Source of the DNA: an uncultured Candidatus Melainabacteria bacterium
GTDB taxonomy: Bacteria > Cyanobacteriota > Vampirovibrionia > Gastranaerophilales > Gastranaerophilaceae
DNA: 32,359 nt
Direction: 5' to 3'
Assembly: GCA_934717895.1 (NCBI GenBank)
Contig: CAKUZO010000015.1
Location: forward strand, 1 to 32,359
Below are positions 25,378 through 32,292 of this stretch, piece by piece. A model generated the notes under the pieces. It saw only the letters and a program-made list of their open reading frames with translations, had not been told where the DNA came from and ran no database searches. Position numbers and translations under genes: made by a program. The first letter of the stretch is position 1; each line of letters starts with the position of its first letter.

Positions 25378-25461
25378 ATTAACTCCTTATATAATATATT
25401 ATTACAAAAATAAATTTTTAGAATAGCTGCTTTCAAAAACAGTTAAAGTTAGTTTAGTTAC

Positions 25462-25489
25462 TTGTAAAAACATAAAAATGTGTTAAAAT
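25462..25489 (+). promoter_or_regulatory. Promoter in front of the G-tract ORF, predicted leaderless start
   Basis: TTGTAA (25462-25467), 16-nt spacer, TAAAAT (25484-25489), six bases, then ATG at 25496. The geometry matches the other leaderless starts in this window. It points away from rsmE and towards the GC-rich island. Confidence 0.45.
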
Positions 25490-25495
25490 CAAAAT

Positions 25496-25573
25496 ATGAC
25501 AAACTTTGTAAATATAAAAATTTTAAAATTAATAATGCCTTTCGGGGGGGGGGGCTCGAAGATGCTGGCTTAG
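25496..25573 (+). CDS. Short ORF interrupted at an 11-G tract; possible phase-variable gene in the off state
   Basis: As sequenced, the leaderless ATG gives 25 codons, MTNFVNIKILKLIMPFGGGG followed by SKMLA and a stop. If the G run were 12 (or 9) instead of 11, the frame would run on to a stop at 25980, for about 160 residues in all. The added part begins LEDAGLEVKTAFKAAKQLG and is rich in Ala, Glu and Lys. The other alternative frame stops within about 10 codons of the tract. I recognise no homologue. The last 46 or so codons of the long frame would lie antisense to recR, which weakens the case for a real long protein. Sequencing error in the homopolymer is also possible. Confidence 0.35.
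   Translation: MTNFVNIKILKLIMPFGGGGSKMLA
25544..25554 (+). repeat. Homopolymer run of 11 G
   Basis: The longest G run in the window, in otherwise AT-rich DNA. It lies 48 bases into the ORF that starts at 25496. Confidence 0.9.
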
Positions 25574-25810
25574 AAGTGAAGACGGCATTTAAGGCAGCTA
25601 AGCAGCTAGGAAGCGGTGCAGCTAAGCGGAATTTAGATGCGAAGAGGCAAAGATGCGAAGAGGCGGAGTCTGTTACAGAAAATACGAAGTCAATCCTCGC
25701 CCCTATGGCGGGAGAGGAAGCAATCGTTCACGAACGATTAGTGAGTGTTACGAGTGCAGGTGCGGGGGAGTTAGCAGCTAATAACGGCGATGAACATGAG
25801 TCTATTGTAG

Positions 25811-25830
25811 GTTGGGGGTGCTACCCCAAC
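25811..25830 (-). terminator. Hairpin just downstream of recR
   Basis: GTTGGGG / CCCCAAC, seven pairs with a six-base loop, starting 12 bases past the recR stop. No T-run follows on the minus strand, so it may protect a 3' end or stall polymerase weakly rather than terminate cleanly. Confidence 0.4.
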
Positions 25831-25841
25831 AACGAAGCATA

Positions 25842-26441
25842 TTATTCAATTTCTCTTCTGCCTTCGATAGCTTTCGCAATAGTAATTTCATCGGCATATT
25901 CAAGGTCTGCGCCAACAGGCAAACCAAATGCAATACGAGAAATCTTTACGCCAAAAGGTTTTATTAATTTGTTCAAGTAAAGGCTTGTCGCTTCACCTTC
26001 AACAGAAGGGCTTAGGGCAAGGATAACCTCTCGAACATTTTCATCTGTCAGACGAGTTAAAAGTTCTTTAATTCTGATGTCGTCTGCTCCAATCCCGTCC
26101 ATCGGAGAGATTAGCCCTTGCAATACGTGGTATAAGCCTTTATATTCATTCGTTTTTTCAATAGCAATCAAGTCTTTGGTTTCTGCTACAACACAAATTG
26201 TTGATTTATCTCTTTGAGAAGATGTGCAGATTTCACAAGGGCTTGTCGCTGATAGGTTGAAGCAAATTTCACATGTTTTTGTGTTTTCTTTTGCGTCAAG
26301 CATGCTTTGAGCAAATTTTTCCACCTCAGACTTAGGCATTCTTAGTAAGTAAAATGCCATTCTTTGTGCTGATTTCGGCCCTACTGACGGAAATCTTTGG
26401 AAATGTTCTATCAACGATGCTATTGATTTTGGATAAATCAT
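25842..26441 (-). CDS. recR: Recombination mediator RecR
   Basis: 199 residues. RecR works with RecF and RecO to load RecA on gapped DNA. Helix-hairpin-helix near RFPSVGPKSAQRMAFYLL (16-33), a zinc finger with C57, C60, C69 and C72, and a Toprim domain (CVVAETKDLIAIE onward) are all present. Start: ATG by TAATG overlap with ybaB. The usual ybaB-recR pair is intact, but dnaX is elsewhere. Its 3' end meets the GC-rich island directly. Confidence 0.96.
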   Translation of the reverse strand: MIYPKSIASLIEHFQRFPSVGPKSAQRMAFYLLRMPKSEVEKFAQSMLDAKENTKTCEICFNLSATSPCEICTSSQRDKSTICVVAETKDLIAIEKTNEYKGLYHVLQGLISPMDGIGADDIRIKELLTRLTDENVREVILALSPSVEGEATSLYLNKLIKPFGVKISRIAFGLPVGADLEYADEITIAKAIEGRREIE

Positions 26442-26776
26442 TAGAATTTTAGCCCCGGAATATTAATTCCGCCAGTTACGGCTTTCATTTTATCTTCCAT
26501 TGTTTTAGAAGCTTTGTCGCTTGCTTGTTTAATAGCAGAAGAAATAATATCTTCAAGCATTTCTACTGTGTCTGAGTCAACTGCTGTTGGGTTTTCTGGG
26601 TTTACAGCTTCTGCTGATAATTTAATTGATTTAAATTTACCTTGTCCGTCACAGATTACTTTTACAGCACCATTTGCTGCTTCACCTGTGATTTCAAGGT
26701 TTGCAAGTTCTTTTTGAGTATCTTGTAATTTTTTTTGCAAGCCTTGAGCTTGTTTCATCATTTGCATAATGTTCAT
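26441..26776 (-). CDS. ybaB: Nucleoid-associated protein YbaB/EbfC
   Basis: 111 residues, normal length. Typical N-terminus MNIMQMMKQAQGLQKKLQDT, a central ANGAVKVICDGQGKFKSIKL strand pair, and a helical C-terminus ending GGINIPGLKF. It forms DNA-binding dimers and is commonly co-transcribed with recR, as here. Start: ATG with AGGAGAG upstream. Confidence 0.95.
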   Translation of the reverse strand: MNIMQMMKQAQGLQKKLQDTQKELANLEITGEAANGAVKVICDGQGKFKSIKLSAEAVNPENPTAVDSDTVEMLEDIISSAIKQASDKASKTMEDKMKAVTGGINIPGLKF

Positions 26777-26830
26777 AAATTTTCTCTCCTAAGTCTGAAT
26801 TTATAATGTGTAATACTATTTCTATAATAA

Positions 26831-26859
26831 TTGGTTTTTCCCGAAATTTATTATATAAT
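26831..26859 (+). promoter_or_regulatory. Promoter of the metalloprotease gene, predicted leaderless start
   Basis: TTGGTT (26831-26836), 17-nt spacer, perfect TATAAT (26854-26859), six bases (AAAAAT) and ATG 26866. No Shine-Dalgarno site. This is the clearest leaderless case in the window. Confidence 0.7.
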
Positions 26860-26865
26860 AAAAAT

Positions 26866-27642
26866 ATGAAAAAGTACACCTACGTTGCAGAATCTTTAAA
26901 AAACGGTAGAATAATGCGTTGGACCTTCATGCCGTTGAAGGTTTATATTGCTCCTATGAAGTTTTATTCAAAACAAGGTCAGGAGTATAAATATCGAGAT
27001 ATGGTTGTTCGTGCACTTAATGAGTGGCAAACTGCAACAAAAGGACGAGTTTCTTTTAAAGTCGTAAACACTTTGCTGGAATCTAATGTCAACGTTGATT
27101 GGAAAAGGGTTGAGAGAAAGGCTCTTGGACATTGTTATTTCAATTTTGATGCATCTAACAGACTGTTTGGTGCAGAGGTCGCAATCGGGCTGACAGAAGG
27201 TCTTGTTCATGCTGATTATATGGACGAGGGAGAAGTTTATCATACTATTTTGCACGAAATTGGGCATGCTGTCGGGTTGGGCCACAGTCATAATCCGGCG
27301 GATATTATGTATACTCCGCACCAAAAGGGGATAAATAGTATTTCACAAGGTGACAAACTTACAGTAAATTGGCTTTATACTTTGCCACAGGGTGCAGATA
27401 CCTCAGAAGTTGCCTCAAAATATGGCATTGGAGGAAGCAATATTGACGAAATAATTGCCAAATTTATTGATAGAAAATCTCCGACTGAGTTTGAAAAAGT
27501 TAAGGCTTCCGTAAAAATGCCACAGCGAGATTTGTTAGAAGAGCAAGAAACGCTTGCTAATCTTCGCAAATATCACATGGCGTTGCAAAACGTGAAGATT
27601 TCTGATGATATGAAAAAGTTTTTTAATGGGCAAAAGAAGTAA
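26866..27642 (+). CDS. Matrixin-like (M10-type) zinc metalloprotease
   Basis: 258 residues. The zinc site is HEIGHAVGLGHS (H130, E131, H134, H140), followed by the Met-turn in DIMYT (M148): the metzincin pattern. The N-terminal part (20-110) fits the matrixin strand-helix fold, including a DMVVRALNEWQ helix. After the Met-turn an unusual tail of about 100 residues (GIGGSNIDEIIAKF onward) is helical and charged. I see no signal peptide, lipobox or pro-domain cysteine switch, which is odd for this normally secreted group. Start set at ATG 26866 by the promoter; an in-frame ATG at 26806 would add 20 residues across it. It is divergent from ybaB. Confidence 0.88.
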   Translation: MKKYTYVAESLKNGRIMRWTFMPLKVYIAPMKFYSKQGQEYKYRDMVVRALNEWQTATKGRVSFKVVNTLLESNVNVDWKRVERKALGHCYFNFDASNRLFGAEVAIGLTEGLVHADYMDEGEVYHTILHEIGHAVGLGHSHNPADIMYTPHQKGINSISQGDKLTVNWLYTLPQGADTSEVASKYGIGGSNIDEIIAKFIDRKSPTEFEKVKASVKMPQRDLLEEQETLANLRKYHMALQNVKISDDMKKFFNGQKK

Positions 27643-27656
27643 CTTTTGTTTACGAT

Positions 27657-27684
27657 TTGCTATTATATTTTTTAGTTGTATAAT
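27657..27684 (+). promoter_or_regulatory. Promoter of the accD-accA-prmA-kdsB operon
   Basis: TTGCTA (27657-27662), 16-nt spacer, perfect TATAAT (27679-27684). The leader would be about 36 nt and carries AAGGGA ahead of accD. Confidence 0.6.
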
Positions 27685-27726
27685 GATTTTGTATTATTAT
27701 AAGATGATGATTAAGGGATATATAAT

Positions 27727-28599
27727 ATGACAGTTCAAGATTGGTTCGAAAAACGTAAACAGGCTCAAATTCAAAGACGTGAGCTAGAAGGTAGAGTGGA
27801 ATTGGACATGGATCCTGATTTGTGGGTTAAATGTGTTCACTGTGATGCTCAACTTCTTAAAGAAGATTTAGAAAAAAATGATATGGTTTGTCCGGTTTGT
27901 GACTACCATTTCAGGATAAACGCAAGAAAACGTATTAAACAATTGTTTGACGAAAATTCTTTTGAAGAATTGTTTACAGATGTAAAACCAACTGATCCGT
28001 TGGAATTTGTAGATACTGAAAGTTACAAAAACAGACTTGAAAAAGCTCATAAAAAGACAGGACTTAATGATGCTGTAATCACAGGTATTGCTACAATTGA
28101 GGGCAATAAGGTTGCGACCGCTGTTATGGATTTTGATTTTATGGGCGGTTCTATGGGAAGTGTTGTTGGTGAAAAAGTTACTCGTATTATTGAAAAAGCG
28201 ATTGAACTTCGACTTCCTGTTCTAGCTATTACATCATCTGGTGGTGCAAGAATGCAAGAAAGTGCGTTGAGTTTGATGCAGATGGCAAAAACATCATGTG
28301 CTGTTTCAAAACTTGATGATGAAGGTCTTTTATATGTAAACCTTTTGACTGAGCCGACTTTTGGTGGTATTACTGCCAGCTTTGGTATGTTAGGTGATAT
28401 TATTGTGGCAGAACAAGGTGCAAGAATCGGTTTTGCAGGGCGTCGAGTTATTGAACAGACTATTCGCCAAAAGCTTCCGTCAGACTTCCAAACAGCGGAA
28501 TATTTATTGAAATACGGACAAGTTGATGTCGTTTCTGCTCGTAAAGACTTGCGCCATACGTTGGCTAATATTTTGGAAATGCATAAGGGGGTAAAATAA
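27727..28599 (+). CDS. accD: Acetyl-CoA carboxylase carboxyltransferase subunit beta
   Basis: 290 residues. The four-cysteine zinc ribbon is C36, C39, C55 and C58. The crotonase-like core has SSGGARMQES and the later GFAGRRVIEQT. With AccA it moves CO2 from carboxybiotin to acetyl-CoA, giving malonyl-CoA for fatty-acid synthesis. Start: ATG with AAGGGA. Overlaps accA as TAATG, matching the 1:1 need for both subunits. Confidence 0.97.
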   Translation: MTVQDWFEKRKQAQIQRRELEGRVELDMDPDLWVKCVHCDAQLLKEDLEKNDMVCPVCDYHFRINARKRIKQLFDENSFEELFTDVKPTDPLEFVDTESYKNRLEKAHKKTGLNDAVITGIATIEGNKVATAVMDFDFMGGSMGSVVGEKVTRIIEKAIELRLPVLAITSSGGARMQESALSLMQMAKTSCAVSKLDDEGLLYVNLLTEPTFGGITASFGMLGDIIVAEQGARIGFAGRRVIEQTIRQKLPSDFQTAEYLLKYGQVDVVSARKDLRHTLANILEMHKGVK

Positions 28600-29555
28600 T
28601 GTCAGCAGTTTTAGATTTTGAAAAGCCCATTATGGAAATTCAGGAAAAAATTGAAGAATTAAAAAAAATAAGTGTGGAGAAAGGCATGGATTTTAATAAA
28701 GAAATTGAAACTTTTGAACAACAAGCAGAAGATTACAGAAAAGAATTATATTCAAACTTAAAACCTTCTCAAAAGCTTCAAATTGCCAGACACCCTGAAC
28801 GTCCGAATTTTTTAGACTATGTTAGTCATATTTGTACAGATTTTGTTGAACTTCATGGTGATAGAGAAGGTATGGACGATAGAGCTATTATTGGTGGTTT
28901 GGCTAAAATTGACGGTCGTCCTGTTATGATTATCGGTACAATGAAAGGGAAATCGACTAAGGAAAACTTGGAATACAATTTTGGTATGCCTCAACCGCAA
29001 GGATATAGAAAAGCTTTAAGATTGTTCAAACATGCCAGCAAGTTTAATATCCCAATTGTTACTTTGATTGATACTCCGGGTGCATATCCAGGAATTAGTG
29101 CTGAGGAAACTAACCAAGGTGGCGCAATTGCCGTAAACCTTCGTGAAATGGCAAAATTAAATGTTCCAATCGTTGCAATTATTACAGGTGAAGGCTGCTC
29201 AGGTGGTGCGTTAGGTCTTGGCGTTGCAGATAAGGTATTCTTGCTTGAACATGCTTATTACACAGTAATTTCTCCGGAAGGTTGTGCATCTATCTTGTGG
29301 AGAGATGCTACAAAAGCTTCTGATGCTGCTGATGCATTAAAAATTACAGCAAAAGACTTGATGAAATTTGATATTATTGACGGTGAAATCGCTGAACCTG
29401 TTGGCGGCGCTCATACAAATTATGATGAAGTTTCTGAAAACATGAAGAAAACTATTTTGGAAAGCATTGAAAAACTTGAAAAACTTTCTGTAAATGACTT
29501 GAAAGAACAGCGTTATCAAAAATACAGAAAAATGGGTGCTTTCTTAGAAGGTTAG
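28599..29555 (+). CDS. accA: Acetyl-CoA carboxylase carboxyltransferase subunit alpha
   Basis: 318 residues, usual length. Family marks: LQIARHPERPNFLDYV, LHGDREGMDDRAIIGGLA, IDTPGAYPGISAEE and GEGCSGGALGLGVAD. It pairs with AccD to form the carboxyltransferase. TAATG start. The biotin carrier and carboxylase subunits (accB, accC) are not in this window. Confidence 0.97.
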   Translation: MSAVLDFEKPIMEIQEKIEELKKISVEKGMDFNKEIETFEQQAEDYRKELYSNLKPSQKLQIARHPERPNFLDYVSHICTDFVELHGDREGMDDRAIIGGLAKIDGRPVMIIGTMKGKSTKENLEYNFGMPQPQGYRKALRLFKHASKFNIPIVTLIDTPGAYPGISAEETNQGGAIAVNLREMAKLNVPIVAIITGEGCSGGALGLGVADKVFLLEHAYYTVISPEGCASILWRDATKASDAADALKITAKDLMKFDIIDGEIAEPVGGAHTNYDEVSENMKKTILESIEKLEKLSVNDLKEQRYQKYRKMGAFLEG

Positions 29556-29567
29556 AGGAATTTCAAA

Positions 29568-30500
29568 GTGAGTCAAACTGATTATTGGGAACTCCAAATA
29601 AAGATTAATCCTGACTTGGAAGATATTGTTGCAGAATTCTGTTTTGAAAATCTTCCTTGTGAGGGTGTCGTGTTGGCGGAAGAGGCTTATAAAGACTTGG
29701 AGATGATTTCCACAACAGAAGGAACATTGAAAGTCTTTTTGACAGAAGAACCGCAAAATTTGGAGCAATTGCTAAAATCTGAGCGAGAATTATTGAAATC
29801 TCGCGGGCTTTCTGATGAAGAGCTTGGAAGTTGGGAACACGTAATTTCTAACAAGCCAAATGAAGATTGGTCTAAAAAATGGAAAGAAAAGTGGGATATC
29901 ACACGTGTCACCGACAAAATTGTTATAGTTCCTGATTGGCTAAGCTATGAGGATAAAGAAGGCGAAGTTGTTATAAGGTTAGAACCGGGGTGTGCTTTTG
30001 GTACCGGAACTCATCAGACAACTCAACTTTGTATGAAAGCTCTTGAAAAGTATATGAAAAAAGGTGACAAAGTCGCAGATATTGGCATGGGCTCAGGAAT
30101 TTTATCGATTTGTGCAAAGAAATTCGGCGCATTGTACGTTCATGGTTGCGATATTGATGAAGATGTTATTGATGTCGCCAAAGAAAATGCCGTTAAAAAT
30201 GGCGTAACTCTTCTTTCGGAGCCAAATTCAGGTGAAGGTGTATTTTTTGAGCTCAATACAGCTGATAAAATACAAGAAAATTTTGATTTTGTATGTGCAA
30301 ATATTTTGCACAACGTTTTAGCCGAAATTATGGGTGATTTGAAAAATATTATGGAAAGTGGTGCAATAATGTCGCTTTCAGGAATTTTAGATGAGAAAAA
30401 GCCTGTCGTTTTAGAGGCTATAAAAAGAGAAAATTTAGAAATTATAGAAGAAATTCATCAGGATCAATGGACTTCTTTTGTTGTGAGAAAGGTTGATTAG
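29568..30500 (+). CDS. prmA: Ribosomal protein L11 methyltransferase
   Basis: 310 residues. The SAM-binding segment is VADIGMGSGILSICAKKFG; the second residue of the usual GCGSG is Met here, which should not prevent binding. PGCAFGTGTHQTT and the catalytic-loop type FVCANILHNVL are typical of PrmA. Start: GTG 29568, with AGAGGA upstream, 12 bases after the accA stop. Third gene of the operon. It overlaps no neighbour; kdsB starts one base after its stop codon. Confidence 0.94.
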   Translation: MSQTDYWELQIKINPDLEDIVAEFCFENLPCEGVVLAEEAYKDLEMISTTEGTLKVFLTEEPQNLEQLLKSERELLKSRGLSDEELGSWEHVISNKPNEDWSKKWKEKWDITRVTDKIVIVPDWLSYEDKEGEVVIRLEPGCAFGTGTHQTTQLCMKALEKYMKKGDKVADIGMGSGILSICAKKFGALYVHGCDIDEDVIDVAKENAVKNGVTLLSEPNSGEGVFFELNTADKIQENFDFVCANILHNVLAEIMGDLKNIMESGAIMSLSGILDEKKPVVLEAIKRENLEIIEEIHQDQWTSFVVRKVD

Positions 30501-30501
30501 A

Positions 30502-31236
30502 ATGGAAAATATTACTGCAATTATAATTCCTGCTCGTTACGGTTCAAGCAGATTGGAAGGAAAACCGTTAATAGAGGTTGAAGGTAAGCCTATTATTCAA
30601 TGGGTTTATGAAAAAGCTCAGCAGGCTAAACTTGCGGATTTAATTATTGTTGCAACTGATGATGAAAGAATTTTTAATGCAGTTAAAGCTTTTGGCGGTA
30701 ATGTTGAAATGACATCAACTGAACACAAATGTGGCTCTGATAGAATTAAAGAAGTTGTTATGCGACACCCTGAAATTGCTTATATTGTTAATCTTCAAGG
30801 TGATGAACCTTTGATTAAGCCTGAAAGTATTGACGAAGTTGCAAAGAATGTGAAATTTGACGAAACAGCCGATATTTCAACACTTATCAGAAAAATTGCA
30901 CCGGAAGAGGCTGAAAATCCTAATTTGGTTAAGTGTATCGTTAATTGTAATGGTTTTGCAATGTATTTTTCCCGTTCTAAAATTCCGTTTGAAAGAAATC
31001 AAGGAAAAGCAGAGTTTTTCGGCCACTTAGGAATTTATGGCTACAAACGAGATGCTTTGATTAAGATGACAGAGCTCCCTCAATCAACTTATGAACAGGC
31101 TGAAAGTTTAGAACAGTTGAGAGCTTTGCAAAACGGTATGACAATAAAAACATCTGTTGTTGATTTTGTGCCTGTTGGAATTGATACGGCAGAAGATTTG
31201 GCAAAATTTAAATATATTATTGCTCATTCCGCATAG
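30502..31236 (+). CDS. kdsB: 3-deoxy-manno-octulosonate (KDO) cytidylyltransferase
   Basis: 244 residues. Activates KDO as CMP-KDO for the inner core of lipopolysaccharide. Motifs: IIPARYGSSRLEGKPL at the N-terminus, CGSDRIKEV, NLQGDEPLI, and later FFGHLGIYGYKRDAL and EQLRALQNG. I chose ATG 30502 over TTG 30493, since MENITAIIIPARYGS is the usual N-terminus and AAAGG lies at a workable distance. This gene argues for an outer membrane with lipopolysaccharide. Last gene of the acc operon; no clear terminator follows. Confidence 0.95.
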   Translation: MENITAIIIPARYGSSRLEGKPLIEVEGKPIIQWVYEKAQQAKLADLIIVATDDERIFNAVKAFGGNVEMTSTEHKCGSDRIKEVVMRHPEIAYIVNLQGDEPLIKPESIDEVAKNVKFDETADISTLIRKIAPEEAENPNLVKCIVNCNGFAMYFSRSKIPFERNQGKAEFFGHLGIYGYKRDALIKMTELPQSTYEQAESLEQLRALQNGMTIKTSVVDFVPVGIDTAEDLAKFKYIIAHSA

Positions 31237-31361
31237 TTTTTGGGTTTTATATAAAAATAAGAAAAATTTTAAAAAAAGTATATAAAAGTACTTGCAATTT
31301 TTCGCAAAATAATTTAATATATATATACAAATATTTAAGAAAATTAAAAAAAATCAATATT

Positions 31362-31389
31362 TTGTAATATTTTATATTTGTGCTATTAT
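31362..31389 (+). promoter_or_regulatory. Promoter of rpaB
   Basis: TTGTAA (31362-31367), 16-nt spacer, TATTAT (31384-31389) preceded by TGC (extended -10). The leader is about 25 nt and carries AGAGGA. The 120 bases upstream are almost pure A/T. Confidence 0.55.
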
Positions 31390-31420
31390 TAAGGTGTAGA
31401 TTGTACAACAGAGGAAAAAG

Positions 31421-32176
31421 ATGACTATGACTGAAAATGCTGAAATGCCTAATGAAACAGAAGATCGTCAAAGAATACTTTTAGCTGATGATGAGGCTAG
31501 TATCAGACGTATTTTGGAAACAAGATTAAAGATGGTTGGTTATGATGTATATACAGCTCAAGATGGAGAAGAAGCTGTAAATGCGTTCAATAAATATAAT
31601 CCTGATTTGGTCGTTCTTGATGTAATGATGCCTAAGATGGACGGTTACGGGGTAACAAGAGAAATTAGAAGAACTTCTGATGTCCCTATTATTATCCTAA
31701 CCGCTCTTGGTGATGTTTCTGAAAGAATTACAGGGTTAGAACTTGGTGCAGATGATTATGTAATCAAACCATTCAGCCCAAAAGAATTGGAAGCTCGTGT
31801 TAAAGCTGTATTAAGAAGAACTAATAACAGAGAAACTGCTGCTCCTACCGGAAAAGTTGCGAAAAATGTTATTACAACCGGTAATATTAAAATTGATACT
31901 GCTCGTCGTCAAGTTTATAGAAAGAATGAACGTATCAGACTTACAGGTATGGAATTTAGTTTGTTGGAATTGTTGGTAAATAATTCTGGTCAAGCTTTCT
32001 CAAGAAACGAAATTTTGCAACACGTTTGGGCATATCCGCCTGATCATAGAATTGATACAAGGGTAGTTGACGTACATATTTCAAGATTACGTTCAAAATT
32101 AGAATCAGATCCTGCTAATCCGGAATTGATTTTGACTGCTCGTGGAATTGGTTATATGTTCCAAAGAATAAGCTAG
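31421..32176 (+). CDS. rpaB: OmpR-type response regulator, RpaB orthologue
   Basis: 251 residues. The receiver has phospho-acceptor D67 in VVLDVMMPKMDGYGV and K in VIKPFSPKELEAR. The winged-helix DNA-binding domain reads IRLTGMEFSLLELLV, then RVVDVHISRLRSKLE and ELILTARGIGYMFQRI. From memory this matches cyanobacterial RpaB (high-light and redox regulator, partner of kinase NblS) along nearly its whole length, including DDEASIRRILETRL. Photosynthesis genes are absent here, so its targets must differ. Start: ATG 31421 with AGAGGA; the second Met (codon 3) is an alternative. No cognate kinase is adjacent. A strong terminator follows. Confidence 0.92.
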   Translation: MTMTENAEMPNETEDRQRILLADDEASIRRILETRLKMVGYDVYTAQDGEEAVNAFNKYNPDLVVLDVMMPKMDGYGVTREIRRTSDVPIIILTALGDVSERITGLELGADDYVIKPFSPKELEARVKAVLRRTNNRETAAPTGKVAKNVITTGNIKIDTARRQVYRKNERIRLTGMEFSLLELLVNNSGQAFSRNEILQHVWAYPPDHRIDTRVVDVHISRLRSKLESDPANPELILTARGIGYMFQRIS

Positions 32177-32201
32177 TGTTGACTTATAAAGATAAGATGC
32201 T

Positions 32202-32233
32202 AAAAAGTTCGTCAGAAATGACGAACTTTTTTT
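32202..32233 (+). terminator. Intrinsic terminator after rpaB
   Basis: Stem AAAAAGTTCGTCA / TGACGAACTTTTTTT with a GAAA loop and seven T. The same GAAA loop and A/T flanks occur in the glmU terminator. Confidence 0.92.
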
Positions 32234-32243
32234 ATAAAAAGTC

Positions 32244-32271
32244 TTGATTTAAAGATTGTTTATGGTATTAT
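32244..32271 (+). promoter_or_regulatory. Promoter of the tRNA-His gene
   Basis: TTGATT (32244-32249), 16-nt spacer, TATTAT (32266-32271), which places transcription start about 15 bases before the tRNA. Confidence 0.5.
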
Positions 32272-32292
32272 TAAATAGTAACGAGGATATAT

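Larger units (their letters stand above)
25541..25841. other. GC-rich island between rsmE and recR
   Basis: About 300 bases of visibly higher GC than any neighbour, bounded on the left by the G-tract and on the right by recR. Inside are GATGCGAAGAGGC twice (25636 and 25652), GCAGCTAAGC units, the inverted repeat AATCGTTC / GAACGATT (25722-25739), and a GC-rich hairpin next to recR. The plus-strand frame from 25555 is open throughout. It looks like inserted or repeat-family DNA. Together with the AT-rich part from 25378 it is the second gene-poor stretch of the window. Confidence 0.65.

Noticed and set aside
31340..31420. HLR1-type autoregulatory site in the rpaB promoter
   Set aside because: A single TTACA-like half is present on the minus strand, but no second half at the proper spacing.
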